The notes under the pieces are model-generated. The model was not told the DNA's origin, ran no database searches, and saw nothing but the letters and a program-made list of their open reading frames with translations. 64,000 nt of DNA, from the NCBI RefSeq assembly GCF_900476045.1, contig NZ_LS483440.1, forward strand, positions 806,001 to 870,000, read 5' to 3'. This DNA is from Gemella morbillorum (GTDB lineage: Bacteria; Bacillota; Bacilli; Staphylococcales; Gemellaceae). The stretch's first letter is position 1, and each line of letters starts with the position of its first letter. Position numbers and translations under genes: made by a program. Positions 37,428 to 45,655 of the stretch are shown one piece after another.

Positions 37428-37673
37428 ATGAGAGAAGGAATTCACCCAGATTACCGTAAAGTTGTATTCATGGATACTACTAGTGGTTTCAAATTCTTAA
37501 GTGGTTCTACAAAACCATCTAAAGAAACTATCGAGTGGGAAGATGGAAATACATACCCATTATTAAAAGTTGAGATCAGTTCAGACACACACCCATTCTA
37601 CACAGGGCGTCAAAGATTCGCTCAAGCAGATGGTCGTATCGAACGTTTCAACAAAAAATACGGTATCAAGTAA
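37428..37673 (+). CDS. rpmE2: 50S ribosomal protein L31 type B (zinc-independent)
   Basis: The 81-residue protein begins [16 protein letters not shown] and contains [20 protein letters not shown], the type B L31 pattern. The zinc-binding Cys residues of type A L31 are absent. Type B L31 lets ribosomes release zinc and is often Zur-regulated in other bacteria. AAGGAGACG precedes the ATG. It is monocistronic. Confidence 0.96.
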   Translation: MREGIHPDYRKVVFMDTTSGFKFLSGSTKPSKETIEWEDGNTYPLLKVEISSDTHPFYTGRQRFAQADGRIERFNKKYGIK

Positions 37674-37681
37674 GAAAAATA

Positions 37682-37713
37682 AAACAGACATATCTTTTCG
37701 GATTGTCTGTTTT
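37682..37713 (+). terminator. Terminator after rpmE2
   Basis: AAACAGACA...and TGTCTGTTT flank TATCTTTTCGGAT, followed by T-rich sequence. Confidence 0.8.
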
Positions 37714-37785
37714 TATTCTATATATTACGTATAAAATTCTGAAACAGTAAAGTATTTATACTAATCTAATTTGGAGAAATAATTT

Positions 37786-38364
37786 ATGGTAGAAAATAGA
37801 AAATTTGGTTGGATAGAGTGCATTTGTGGAAGTATGTTCTCTGGTAAATCAGAAGAATTATTAAGAAGGATTAAACGAGGAGTAATAGCAAAACAAAATG
37901 TCTTGTTATTCAAACCAAGTATCGATAACAGATACGATGAAAACAAAGTCTCAACACATAATGGAAATAGCTATGAATCTGTTAGTATAGATAGTGCTGA
38001 GCAAATTTATGACTATGTAAAAGATAAAAAATATGATATTATAGGTATTGATGAAATACAATTTTTTGATAACAAAATAGTTAGTGTTATAAATACACTT
38101 GCTGATAGTGGTGTTCGTGTAATTGTCGCAGGGTTAGATATGGATTTTAAAGCTGAACCATTTCAACCGATGCCTGAAATTATGGCGATAAGCGAAATGG
38201 TTACAAAATTACATGCTGTTTGTAATAAGTGCGGCCAAGAGGCAAGTCGTAGTCAAAGATTAATTAATGGTGAGCCTGCGCGTTTTGATGATCCAATAGT
38301 AGTGATAGGGGCTAGTGAATCATACGAAGCAAGATGTAGACACTGTCATGAAATAAGAAAATAA
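37786..38364 (+). CDS. tdk: Thymidine kinase (type II)
   Basis: Tdk phosphorylates salvaged thymidine. The 192-residue protein has the P-loop [14 protein letters not shown] near 15-28, DEIQFF with the catalytic Glu, the lasso region ([14 protein letters not shown]) and zinc-binding Cys pairs (CNKC and CRHC). The order tdk-prfA-prmC is conserved in Bacilli. GGAG precedes the ATG. Confidence 0.96.
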   Translation: MVENRKFGWIECICGSMFSGKSEELLRRIKRGVIAKQNVLLFKPSIDNRYDENKVSTHNGNSYESVSIDSAEQIYDYVKDKKYDIIGIDEIQFFDNKIVSVINTLADSGVRVIVAGLDMDFKAEPFQPMPEIMAISEMVTKLHAVCNKCGQEASRSQRLINGEPARFDDPIVVIGASESYEARCRHCHEIRK

Positions 38365-38381
38365 ATTATTAGGAGGACCAG

Positions 38382-39470
38382 ATGGAGATATTAGGACAAC
38401 TGGAAGTTGTAGAAGAACGTTATGAGAAACTTAATGAACTATTAAGTGATCCAGATGTTGTTAGCGATACGAAAAAACTTATGGAATACTCAAAAGAACA
38501 ACGTTCTATCGAAAAAACTGTTGCGGTATTTAGAGAATATAAAAATATCGTCCAACAAATAGCAGACACAAAAGAGCTGCTTGAAATCGAAGAAGATAAA
38601 GAAATGAAAGAAATGATGCAGGAGGAGATTAAAGAGTTAGAACCTAGTCTTGCTCCTATGGAAGAAGAATTAAAAATCTTATTATTACCAAAAGATCCGA
38701 ATGATGGTAAAAACGTTGTTGTTGAGGTTCGTGGAGCAGCCGGAGGGGACGAAGCACAATTATTTGCAGGCGATCTTCTTCGCATGTATACTAGATTCGC
38801 AGAATCTCAAGGATGGAAAGTTGATGTATTAGAACGTTCTGAAACAGGTATTGGTGGAATTAAAGAAGCTATCTTTATTATTTCAGGTGAGGATGTATAT
38901 TCTAAGATGAAATTTGAAAGTGGAGCACACCGTGTTCAACGTGTTCCTACAACTGAATCAAGTGGACGTATTCATACTTCTACAGCAACTGTTGTTGTTC
39001 TTCCAGAAGCTGAAGAAATCGAAATAGATATTAACGAAAATGATATTCGTGTTGATACTTTTGCATCTAGTGGTGCAGGAGGGCAATCTGTTAATACAAC
39101 TATGTCTGCTGTTCGTTTAACGCATATTCCTACAGGAGTAGTAGTATCAATGCAAGATGAACGTTCTCAAATTAAGAACAAAGAAAAAGCCATGAAAGTA
39201 CTTCGTGCGCGTGTTTATGATAAATATCAACAAGAAGAACAAGCTAAGTTTGATGCGGAACGTAAATCTAAAGTAGGTACAGGAGATCGTTCTGAACGCA
39301 TTAGAACATATAACTATCCTCAAAATCGTGTTACTGACCACAGAATTGGTTTAACAATTCAAAAACTGGACCAAATTATGGAAGGCAAACTTGATGAGAT
39401 ACTAGAAGCACTTCGTATAGCTGAACAAGCTGAAAAAATGGCAGAACTTAATAAAGGTGAAGAACTATAA
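38382..39470 (+). CDS. prfA: Peptide chain release factor 1
   Basis: RF1 ends translation at UAA and UAG. The 362-residue protein has the GGQ motif in [12 protein letters not shown] near 230-235, the target of PrmC methylation, and the stop-codon-reading PxT motif (RVPTTES). The ribosome site is AGGAGG. The stop overlaps the prmC ATG (TAATG). Confidence 0.97.
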   Translation: MEILGQLEVVEERYEKLNELLSDPDVVSDTKKLMEYSKEQRSIEKTVAVFREYKNIVQQIADTKELLEIEEDKEMKEMMQEEIKELEPSLAPMEEELKILLLPKDPNDGKNVVVEVRGAAGGDEAQLFAGDLLRMYTRFAESQGWKVDVLERSETGIGGIKEAIFIISGEDVYSKMKFESGAHRVQRVPTTESSGRIHTSTATVVVLPEAEEIEIDINENDIRVDTFASSGAGGQSVNTTMSAVRLTHIPTGVVVSMQDERSQIKNKEKAMKVLRARVYDKYQQEEQAKFDAERKSKVGTGDRSERIRTYNYPQNRVTDHRIGLTIQKLDQIMEGKLDEILEALRIAEQAEKMAELNKGEEL

Positions 39471-40312
39471 TGAACAGAAGGCAAGCTATAACAAAGGCTT
39501 GTCTTCTTTTGAGAAGACAAGCAAAAGAAGAGAGTTTAGCACGATTTTTACTAATGTATATGTTAGATGAAATGCGTGAATTTAATGAGAATTTAGCACT
39601 TGAATTAACAGAAGAAGATGAACAAAAATATTTTCAATTAATTAATAAACACATAAAAGATGATACTCCACTTAGTCATTTAGTGGGATTTGAATATTTC
39701 TATGATAGAAAATTCAAGGTAACAAGTGATGTATTATCTCCAAGAATGGAAACAGAAGAACTTGTTTACAAAGTAATTGATTATATTAGAAAAAATAATC
39801 TAACTAATATAAAGATATTAGATCTTTGTACTGGAAGTGGAATTATAGGTATTACATTAAAAAAAGAATTAGAAGAATTTGATGTCAAAATTTTAGCAAG
39901 CGATATTAGTAGTAGAGCACTAACGGTCGCAAAAGAAAATGCTAGTTCTTTGGAAGTAGATATATCTTTTGCTGAATCAGATTTATTTTCTAATATACAA
40001 GATAAGTTTGATATAATAGTATCTAATCCCCCGTATATTGCACATGATGATAAGAAAACTATAAAAGAAAATGTCTTAAATTATGATCCTCATTTAGCAT
40101 TATTCGCTGATGAAGAAGGAATGTACTTTTATAGAAATATAATAGAGAAATCTAGACCATATTTAAATGAAAAAGGAATTATGTTTTTCGAGATAGGCTA
40201 TGATCAAAAAGAAAAAATAATTACCTTAGGAGAAAATAATAAGTTTGAAACTGTCGTTTATAAAGATATAAATGGTAGAGATAGAATAGCGGTATTGAAA
40301 TCACAAATATAA
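39470..40312 (+). CDS. prmC: Release factor glutamine methyltransferase
   Basis: PrmC methylates the Gln of the GGQ motif in release factors, with S-adenosylmethionine. The 280-residue protein has LDLCTGSGIIGITL near 122 for SAM binding and the catalytic VSNPPYIA near 182. It overlaps prfA by one base, so the enzyme and its substrate are coupled. Confidence 0.96.
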   Translation: MNRRQAITKACLLLRRQAKEESLARFLLMYMLDEMREFNENLALELTEEDEQKYFQLINKHIKDDTPLSHLVGFEYFYDRKFKVTSDVLSPRMETEELVYKVIDYIRKNNLTNIKILDLCTGSGIIGITLKKELEEFDVKILASDISSRALTVAKENASSLEVDISFAESDLFSNIQDKFDIIVSNPPYIAHDDKKTIKENVLNYDPHLALFADEEGMYFYRNIIEKSRPYLNEKGIMFFEIGYDQKEKIITLGENNKFETVVYKDINGRDRIAVLKSQI

Positions 40313-40315
40313 AAA

Positions 40316-40362
40316 AATACGAAGTATGACCATATTAAAAATTAAGCGTCAAACTTCGTATT
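40316..40362. terminator. Stem-loop between prmC and the S24 repressor gene
   Basis: AATACGAAGT and ACTTCGTATT (10 bp) with TGAC/GTCA inside and one mismatch, flanked by A and T runs. It lies between convergent genes and likely serves both. Confidence 0.8.
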
Positions 40363-40383
40363 CTTTATATTATTAGTGTATTA

Positions 40384-41022
40384 TTATAATTCTCTATAAA
40401 CCCCAACGCATTCCCCTATGATTTCAACATTTCGAGTGACTATAGGCTCATAATCTGGATTGCAAGGATAAAGAATTACATTATCATTTTTAACGAAAAT
40501 CTTTTTTAACGATGCTTCATTCCATTCAGTCAAACGAACAGCTGCAATTTTACCATTGCGGACAGAAGACTGTTGACGGATAAAAACTAAATCTCCGTCA
40601 AAAATTCCAGCCTCGATCATACTATCTCCTTTGACTCGAAGAGCGAAATCAGCACCCATTCCTTGATCTATAAAAATATGTTCATCATATTCTTCTTCTA
40701 TATAAACCCCATCTCCAGCACAAATAGTTCCCAGTATTGGAAGTTTAGAAGTGTTGTCGATATACTCATCTGAATCTTCATCAGAAGAGGAAGTTATATG
40801 TTCTTCCACAAACATATTATCACAATCACCCACTAACCAATCAGGATTAACAGATAAATACTCAGCAATAGCAAGGAGTTTATCTCTTTTAGGAACATAT
40901 TTTCCTTTTGACCAATCACTAATAGACGAAGGAGTGATTTTAGTAGAGCGGGCAAGCTCTGCTTGTTTTATATTTTTTTCTTTTAAACACTGTTTGAATC
41001 TGATACTAAATGTAGTTGTCAT
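40384..41022 (-). CDS. XRE-type repressor with S24 (LexA-like) self-cleavage domain, HdiR-like
   Basis: The 212-residue protein has an N-terminal HTH of the XRE type (FKQCLKEKNIKQAELARSTK, SSISDWSKGKYVPKRDKL) and a C-terminal S24 peptidase domain. The Ala102-Gly103 bond in GTICAGDG is the expected cleavage site, Ser134 in VKGDSMIEAGI and Lys173 in ASLKKI the expected dyad. This is the HdiR/CI layout rather than classical LexA. A damage-triggered, RecA-dependent cleavage is expected from the family. It faces a 37-residue membrane peptide gene across a mirrored operator region. Confidence 0.9.
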   Translation of the reverse strand: MTTTFSIRFKQCLKEKNIKQAELARSTKITPSSISDWSKGKYVPKRDKLLAIAEYLSVNPDWLVGDCDNMFVEEHITSSSDEDSDEYIDNTSKLPILGTICAGDGVYIEEEYDEHIFIDQGMGADFALRVKGDSMIEAGIFDGDLVFIRQQSSVRNGKIAAVRLTEWNEASLKKIFVKNDNVILYPCNPDYEPIVTRNVEIIGECVGVYREL

Positions 41023-41059
41023 AATAATCTATCCAATCTTCACTTTATTCTTATCTTAA

Positions 41060-41088
41060 ATTATAAAGTAATCCGTAGTAAAAATCAA
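41060..41088 (-). promoter_or_regulatory. Promoter of the S24 repressor gene
   Basis: Read on the minus strand: TTGATT (41088-41083), 17-bp spacer, TATAAT (41065-41060). The -35 is embedded in the 13-bp repeat, so the repressor probably controls itself. Confidence 0.85.
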
Positions 41089-41135
41089 GTATATTTATAA
41101 AAAAATTAAGAAATATGAATTTTATACTTGATTTT
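41081..41135. promoter_or_regulatory. Mirrored operator pair in the divergent promoter region
   Basis: AAAATCAAGTATA (41081-41093) and its exact complement TATACTTGATTTT (41123-41135) are separated by 29 bases. Each copy covers the -35 box of one of the two divergent promoters in the same orientation relative to transcription. Candidate binding sites of the S24 repressor. Confidence 0.75.
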
Positions 41136-41156
41136 CGGTTTTCCGTATGTTATTAT
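41128..41156 (+). promoter_or_regulatory. Promoter of the 37-residue membrane peptide gene
   Basis: TTGATT (41128-41133), 17-bp spacer, TATTAT (41151-41156) with extended TGT. The -35 lies inside the right operator copy. Confidence 0.8.
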
Positions 41157-41208
41157 ATTAATAGAGAATAAATTAAGATTTACGTACAAAAAGAAAGAAG
41201 GTAATTTT

Positions 41209-41322
41209 ATGTTTATATATTGGGTGATTATTGTATTTTTATTAGCGAAAGTATTTACTTTCTTTGAAACTAATAAGTTAAAAGTTGTAAAAAGAAACAA
41301 AATTAATCGTAAAGTTTATTAA
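41209..41322 (+). CDS. Small single-pass membrane peptide, candidate damage-inducible toxin or division inhibitor
   Basis: A 37-residue protein: a hydrophobic segment at 2-19 (FIYWVIIVFLLAKVFTFF) and a strongly basic tail (KLKVVKRNKINRKVY). The ATG at 41209 has AAGAAGG eight bases upstream. An open frame reaches back to an ATG at 41128, but this lies inside the promoter. The gene has its own extended -10 promoter and terminator, which argues that it is real. Size and place recall SOS-induced membrane peptides (TisB, or YneA/SosA next to lexA), but I see no sequence match to them. The function is inference. Confidence 0.7.
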   Translation: MFIYWVIIVFLLAKVFTFFETNKLKVVKRNKINRKVY

Positions 41323-41372
41323 GAAAACTTTATACGGAAAAATTTATGTATAGTTTAACAATACCAATAAAG

Positions 41373-41438
41373 AATAAAAAATAAATAGATATACTGTATT
41401 ACGTTATGTATAGAACTAATATCTATTTGTTTTTTATT
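41373..41438 (+). terminator. Terminator of the small membrane peptide gene
   Basis: A long stem of about 20 bp with one mismatch (AATAGATAT paired to ATATCTATT, then A-run to T-run) and a 26-base loop, followed by T-rich sequence. Confidence 0.75.
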
Positions 41439-41488
41439 TTATCAAAAAAGTGTATAACGTTTTCTTAATAGTTTTTATTTTAAAAGTA

Positions 41489-41517
41489 TGTACACTTGTT
41501 TAAAATTATTGTATAAT
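41489..41517 (+). promoter_or_regulatory. gpmA promoter
   Basis: TGTACA at 41489-41494 and TATAAT at 41512-41517, 17-bp spacing. The leader is about 30 bases. Confidence 0.65.
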
Positions 41518-41552
41518 GAAAAATATAATAATTAACTAGGAGGATTTCTTAA

Positions 41553-42239
41553 ATGAAATTAGTATTAACTAGACATGGTGAAAGTCAATGGAATCTTGAA
41601 AATAGATTTACTGGATGGGTTGATGTTGATATCACTGATAAAGGAAGACAAGAAGCTATTAAAGGTGGACAAACTTTAAAAGAATTAGGTCTTACTTTTG
41701 ATGTAGCTTATACTTCATATCAAAAACGTGCAATTAAAACATTAAACTTATTTTTAGAGGAATTAGATTTATTATGGATTCCTGTTTATAAAAGTTGGAG
41801 ACTAAACGAAAGACACTATGGAGCTCTTCAAGGATTAAATAAAGCTGAAACTGCCGAAAAATATGGAGATGAGCAAGTACACATTTGGAGAAGAAGTTTT
41901 GATGTAGCACCTCCACAAGTAGATAAAAATAGCGATATGTACCCTGGAAATATTGATAGATACAAAGATATTCCAGAAGGAGAAATCCCAACAGGAGAAA
42001 GTTTAAAACTTACTATTGATAGAGTGCTTCCTTATTGGGAAAGCGATATATCTAAACAAATAAAAGCTGGTAAAAATGTTCTTATTTCTGCTCATGGAAA
42101 TAGTTTAAGAGCGTTAATCAAATACTTATTAAATATCTCGGACGAAAAAATCTTAGATCTTAATTTACCAACAGGTACTCCATTAGTATTTGAAATCGAT
42201 GAAAACTTAAACATCATCTCAGCACCAGAGTTATTCTAA
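41553..42239 (+). CDS. gpmA: 2,3-bisphosphoglycerate-dependent phosphoglycerate mutase
   Basis: GpmA interconverts 3- and 2-phosphoglycerate in glycolysis. The 228-residue protein begins [14 protein letters not shown] with the phospho-accepting His8 in RHGES, and has [12 protein letters not shown] near 85-96 and the second catalytic His in [10 protein letters not shown] near 177. CTAGGAGG is the ribosome site. A lipoprotein gene follows after eight bases. Confidence 0.97.
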   Translation: MKLVLTRHGESQWNLENRFTGWVDVDITDKGRQEAIKGGQTLKELGLTFDVAYTSYQKRAIKTLNLFLEELDLLWIPVYKSWRLNERHYGALQGLNKAETAEKYGDEQVHIWRRSFDVAPPQVDKNSDMYPGNIDRYKDIPEGEIPTGESLKLTIDRVLPYWESDISKQIKAGKNVLISAHGNSLRALIKYLLNISDEKILDLNLPTGTPLVFEIDENLNIISAPELF

Positions 42240-42247
42240 TTAAGAAT

Positions 42248-43006
42248 ATGAAAAAATTAATTATAATGATTACAGCCTTGCTTTTATTGCAGGGCTGTAG
42301 TCCTAAAGAAAAGTTCTCAACAGAACAGCTCCAAAATCTTACAAATTCAGTAACGATTAACCAGCTAGAAAAAACTGAATTTAACGTAGGAGAGAATAAA
42401 CTGGTTATTACTACTAATGAAGAGGTTGTAACCAAAGAAGAATTAGATAAATTATTATCAACATTAAAAATTAATAATTTCTCTGGAAAGCAACTTGTTG
42501 AAAAATCAATTAATTCAAAAGAATTTGATAATAAAGATTTCAATATAGAGATAGTCACTAAAAATAGCAATAGTATATCATTTAATACTAGTGGTGTTGA
42601 TAACAAAAAATATAGTGTTGATAACAAAAAATATTCAGTTGACTATATAAAAAATAAACTATTAAATTTTACAAAAGATTTGATAGCATTAGATGAACTT
42701 GCAGGAACGATTGAAACAGATCTTAACAAAGGAAGAGGCTTAGAGAATAAAGTCAATAGCTTTAATGAAGTGAAAGAACGTATAACCTCAGATATCACTT
42801 TTTTTAAATCATTATCTATTGAAAACACTGAATATGATAAACTCAACGAATTAACCAGCCGTTTATCAAGAATTGAAAAATTAACTCCAGTAATTATTAA
42901 TGCAGTAAATAGTTCAATTGCATCTAAGAACGGTTCAGCGATAGCTTCTGCATTTTTAATTATCAATGATATAGATAGACTAGCTCGTGAATTAGCTAAA
43001 ATTTAA
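42248..43006 (+). CDS. Putative lipoprotein of unknown function with a short tandem repeat
   Basis: A 252-residue protein with a signal peptide and lipobox LLQGC (Cys17), so probably lipid-anchored outside the membrane. The rest is polar, Lys/Asn/Glu-rich and largely helical. A 21-base direct repeat at 42596-42637 encodes two copies of VDNKKYS. It starts eight bases after gpmA without a clear ribosome site, which suggests coupling. I do not recognise a family. Confidence 0.75.
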   Translation: MKKLIIMITALLLLQGCSPKEKFSTEQLQNLTNSVTINQLEKTEFNVGENKLVITTNEEVVTKEELDKLLSTLKINNFSGKQLVEKSINSKEFDNKDFNIEIVTKNSNSISFNTSGVDNKKYSVDNKKYSVDYIKNKLLNFTKDLIALDELAGTIETDLNKGRGLENKVNSFNEVKERITSDITFFKSLSIENTEYDKLNELTSRLSRIEKLTPVIINAVNSSIASKNGSAIASAFLIINDIDRLARELAKI

Positions 43007-43036
43007 AAAACTTTCGAAATAATTCGAAAGTTTTTT
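43005..43036. terminator. Bidirectional terminator between the lipoprotein gene and recD2
   Basis: A 14-bp perfect stem (AAAAAACTTTCGAA with its complement) and an ATAA loop, overlapping the stop codon of the lipoprotein gene and directly next to the recD2 stop. Confidence 0.92.
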
Positions 43037-45360
43037 TAAATAAAATCTTCAGGTTTTATGTCATTCATTCCTATCATAGGGTCAATGGTATTAAGGTTTT
43101 TATACGTTAAAATATAGTCTTCATTTAGTTCTATATTTATTTTTTTTGTTTTCTCATTAGTAAAGAAAGTAGATAATGCTGTTTGCCTTATTACTGTATT
43201 AGTAGGTTCTATTGATTTATAAAACACATTTGGATTCCCACATAAAATTAATTTTTTCTTAGCACGAGTTATAGCGGTATACGTTAGATTTTTATTTAAC
43301 ATAAAGTTATAACTATCAATAAACGGTATAATTACATTCTCAAATTCCGAACCTTGGGCTTTATGAATCGAACAAGCATATGATAGGGTTATTTGATTAA
43401 GTTCTTGTTTTTCATATGTTACAAAGTTATCATCATAATCAATAACTATTTTTATTTTTCCAGCCTCTTTAAAAATATCATAAACATAACCTATATCCCC
43501 GTTGAAAATATTGTCTTCTGGACGATTTACAAGCTGCATAACTCTATCATCCACCTTATATATTAAATCTCCATATTCAACTTGAAGTTCATTTTGGTTA
43601 AAGAGAGTTTGAATTGTTTTATTGATTTCATTGATACCAGCGCCTCCTTTATAAATAGGTGCTAATATTTGAATTTTTTCCTTTTTTGATTCTTTTAATA
43701 TACTATCATATGTGGTAGTAATGACATCCAGTACTTCATTTTTAGTTGCTAATAGAAATTCTTTATCATCAAAATTTTCAAGTATATCAAAAGGAATATT
43801 ATTTCTAATAGAGTGGGAAATATTTATTATGCTTGAATGCTCACTTTGTCTAAAAACTTTATTTAATTTAACAGTTGGAATTACTTGAGCGTTAATTAAA
43901 TCGTTAAGGACATTTCCTGGAGCAATTGATGGTAATTGATCGTTGTCTCCAACTAAAAGAATTTTTGCATCAGGGTGAATTATTTTAAGTAAATTATACA
44001 TTAAAAATACATCAATCATACTAGTTTCATCAATTATGATTAATTCTGATTTTATCCTTTTTTCACTAACAAACTCTTCCATATCCTCATCTTCTACCGT
44101 CCAACCTATAGCCTTATGTATTGTTGAAGCGTAAAGACCTGTGCTTTCTGCCATACGTTTTGCAGCTTTACCAGTCGGAGCACATAGTGTCAATATACTT
44201 TTGGTTTCATCTTGAAGGTCTGAAAGGCTATAATTGTTAAGTTTTTGAAATACCTTTATTATTGCAAGAATAATTGTTGTTTTTCCCGTTCCAGGCCCTC
44301 CAGTTAATATAGAAAAGTTATTAATTATAGAGTTTTTAATAGCAGCTATTTGTACGATGTCATATTCGATTCCAAGTTCTTCTTCAATTTCGCCAATATA
44401 CTTATCTAAAAGTTCATCACTAATGTCTACAGAATTTTGTTTGTCAAGTCGGCGTTCTATATCATTGTATATTGCATATTCTGAATAGTAAATTTCTGGA
44501 AGAAAGATTTTTTCTTCTAGTTCTACTAGTTTTCCTGTATCTAAACAATAGGTAAGAGCGTTTAATATATCTTCTTTATCTACTGCTATATTACGTGATG
44601 AATATAGAACATTAAATGTATTATAAAGTAATGCGTTTTTCATTATATATGTATTTCCAGTAGAAAAACAAAATGTATTTACCGTATAAATAAAACCATA
44701 TAATATTCTTTCACGATCGTTAGCTTCTATATTATTAATTTCAGCTATTTTGTCAACAGTTTTAAAATTAATACCTTTTATATCTTTAATAAGAGAATAT
44801 GGATTTTCTGTTATTGTGCGTAGTGTATTATGTTTGTAAAAGTTATAGATTTTTAAAATAAGATTATTACTAAGATTATATTCGTTTAATTTCAAAATGA
44901 TATCTTGAGTTTGTTTGTTGGCTATTATTGTGTTATAGATAATATCTTTTCTTGAAGTTGGAATACCTTTAATATCGTATAGTGTAGTTTTATCATCATA
45001 AATTTTATCTAATGCTTCTACACCTAAACTATCGACTATTAATTCTGCGGTTTTTCTTCCGATACCTTGAAAAATGGAACTAGATAAATAAGAAACAATC
45101 GCATCTTTATCTTTTTCAATTACAGGTTCCGCAACAATCGCTGAAAGTTGTGTTCCATATTTTCTATGTTGAACTATCTGACCTTTAAATGAATATAAAT
45201 CATCTTCAATAAAATCAATATCATCGAAAGTTCCTACGACACTAAGATAGTCACCATCTACGAAATCATAATTATCATTTAAAAAAATTGATAAAATATA
45301 ATAATTATTTTCTTTGTTATGAAAAATAATCTTACTTAGATAACCTTCTACATTCTTCAT
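43036..45360 (-). CDS. recD2: ATP-dependent RecD-like DNA helicase RecD2
   Basis: RecD2 is a 5'-3' superfamily 1B helicase in Gram-positive bacteria that lack RecBCD; it acts in repair and replication-fork maintenance. The 774-residue protein has an N-terminal OB-like region, helix-hairpin-helix repeats (SIFQGIGRKTAELIVDSLG), Walker A GGPGTGKTTI near 352, IDETSMID, GDNDQLPSI and the C-terminal SYACSIHKAQGSEF and YTAITRAKKKL. AGGAGT precedes the ATG on the minus strand. Confidence 0.95.
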   Translation of the reverse strand: MKNVEGYLSKIIFHNKENNYYILSIFLNDNYDFVDGDYLSVVGTFDDIDFIEDDLYSFKGQIVQHRKYGTQLSAIVAEPVIEKDKDAIVSYLSSSIFQGIGRKTAELIVDSLGVEALDKIYDDKTTLYDIKGIPTSRKDIIYNTIIANKQTQDIILKLNEYNLSNNLILKIYNFYKHNTLRTITENPYSLIKDIKGINFKTVDKIAEINNIEANDRERILYGFIYTVNTFCFSTGNTYIMKNALLYNTFNVLYSSRNIAVDKEDILNALTYCLDTGKLVELEEKIFLPEIYYSEYAIYNDIERRLDKQNSVDISDELLDKYIGEIEEELGIEYDIVQIAAIKNSIINNFSILTGGPGTGKTTIILAIIKVFQKLNNYSLSDLQDETKSILTLCAPTGKAAKRMAESTGLYASTIHKAIGWTVEDEDMEEFVSEKRIKSELIIIDETSMIDVFLMYNLLKIIHPDAKILLVGDNDQLPSIAPGNVLNDLINAQVIPTVKLNKVFRQSEHSSIINISHSIRNNIPFDILENFDDKEFLLATKNEVLDVITTTYDSILKESKKEKIQILAPIYKGGAGINEINKTIQTLFNQNELQVEYGDLIYKVDDRVMQLVNRPEDNIFNGDIGYVYDIFKEAGKIKIVIDYDDNFVTYEKQELNQITLSYACSIHKAQGSEFENVIIPFIDSYNFMLNKNLTYTAITRAKKKLILCGNPNVFYKSIEPTNTVIRQTALSTFFTNEKTKKINIELNEDYILTYKNLNTIDPMIGMNDIKPEDFI

Positions 45361-45553
45361 AATAAACTCCTACACATTTTAATTATATTAATAATAATAT
45401 ATAATTTTGAAAAAGTCTAGTTTAGTAAAAAATTATATATAAACATTTTTTATTTTCAATTATATTCAATATCTGTAATATATATTAAAAAAATATGTGT
45501 TTTTACTTTGTTATTATATATAATCGCAAGAATATAATGAACTTATAAAAAAT

Positions 45554-45574
45554 AATAAACTGTTACAGTTTATT
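45554..45574. promoter_or_regulatory. Operator-like palindrome upstream of the APC permease
   Basis: AATAAACTG and CAGTTTATT flank TTA: a perfect 9-bp inverted repeat, about 15 bases upstream of the likely -35 region. No transcript comes from the left (recD2 is divergent), so it is more likely an operator than a terminator. The rest of 45361-45655 holds only AT-rich sequence and the recD2 start region. Confidence 0.5.
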
Positions 45575-45611
45575 TATTTTGTTTTCTCTTTATTTTTTTA
45601 TAAAAATAGGA

Positions 45612-45617
45612 TATAAT
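45612..45617 (+). promoter_or_regulatory. -10 box of the APC permease gene
   Basis: TATAAT about 40 bases before the ATG; the -35 region (TTTATT near 45589) is weak, which would fit activator dependence. Confidence 0.5.
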
Positions 45618-45655
45618 GTAATTACAAATAAAACGATTTCAAAGGAGATATTTTT

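Noticed and set aside
38420-38785. Open frame of 121 codons on the minus strand inside prfA
   Set aside because: Ser-rich antisense product of an Glu/Lys-rich coding region; no promoter or ribosome site.
41128-41208. Longer start (ATG 41128) for the small membrane peptide
   Set aside because: This ATG is within the -35 box of its own promoter and has no ribosome site, so ATG 41209 is preferred.
42214-42627. Open frame of 137 codons on the minus strand
   Set aside because: Antisense to gpmA end and the lipoprotein gene; product is a reverse reading of AT-rich coding DNA without family features.
45554-45580. Palindrome upstream of the APC permease as a terminator
   Set aside because: recD2 is divergent, so no transcript arrives from the left; an operator is more likely.
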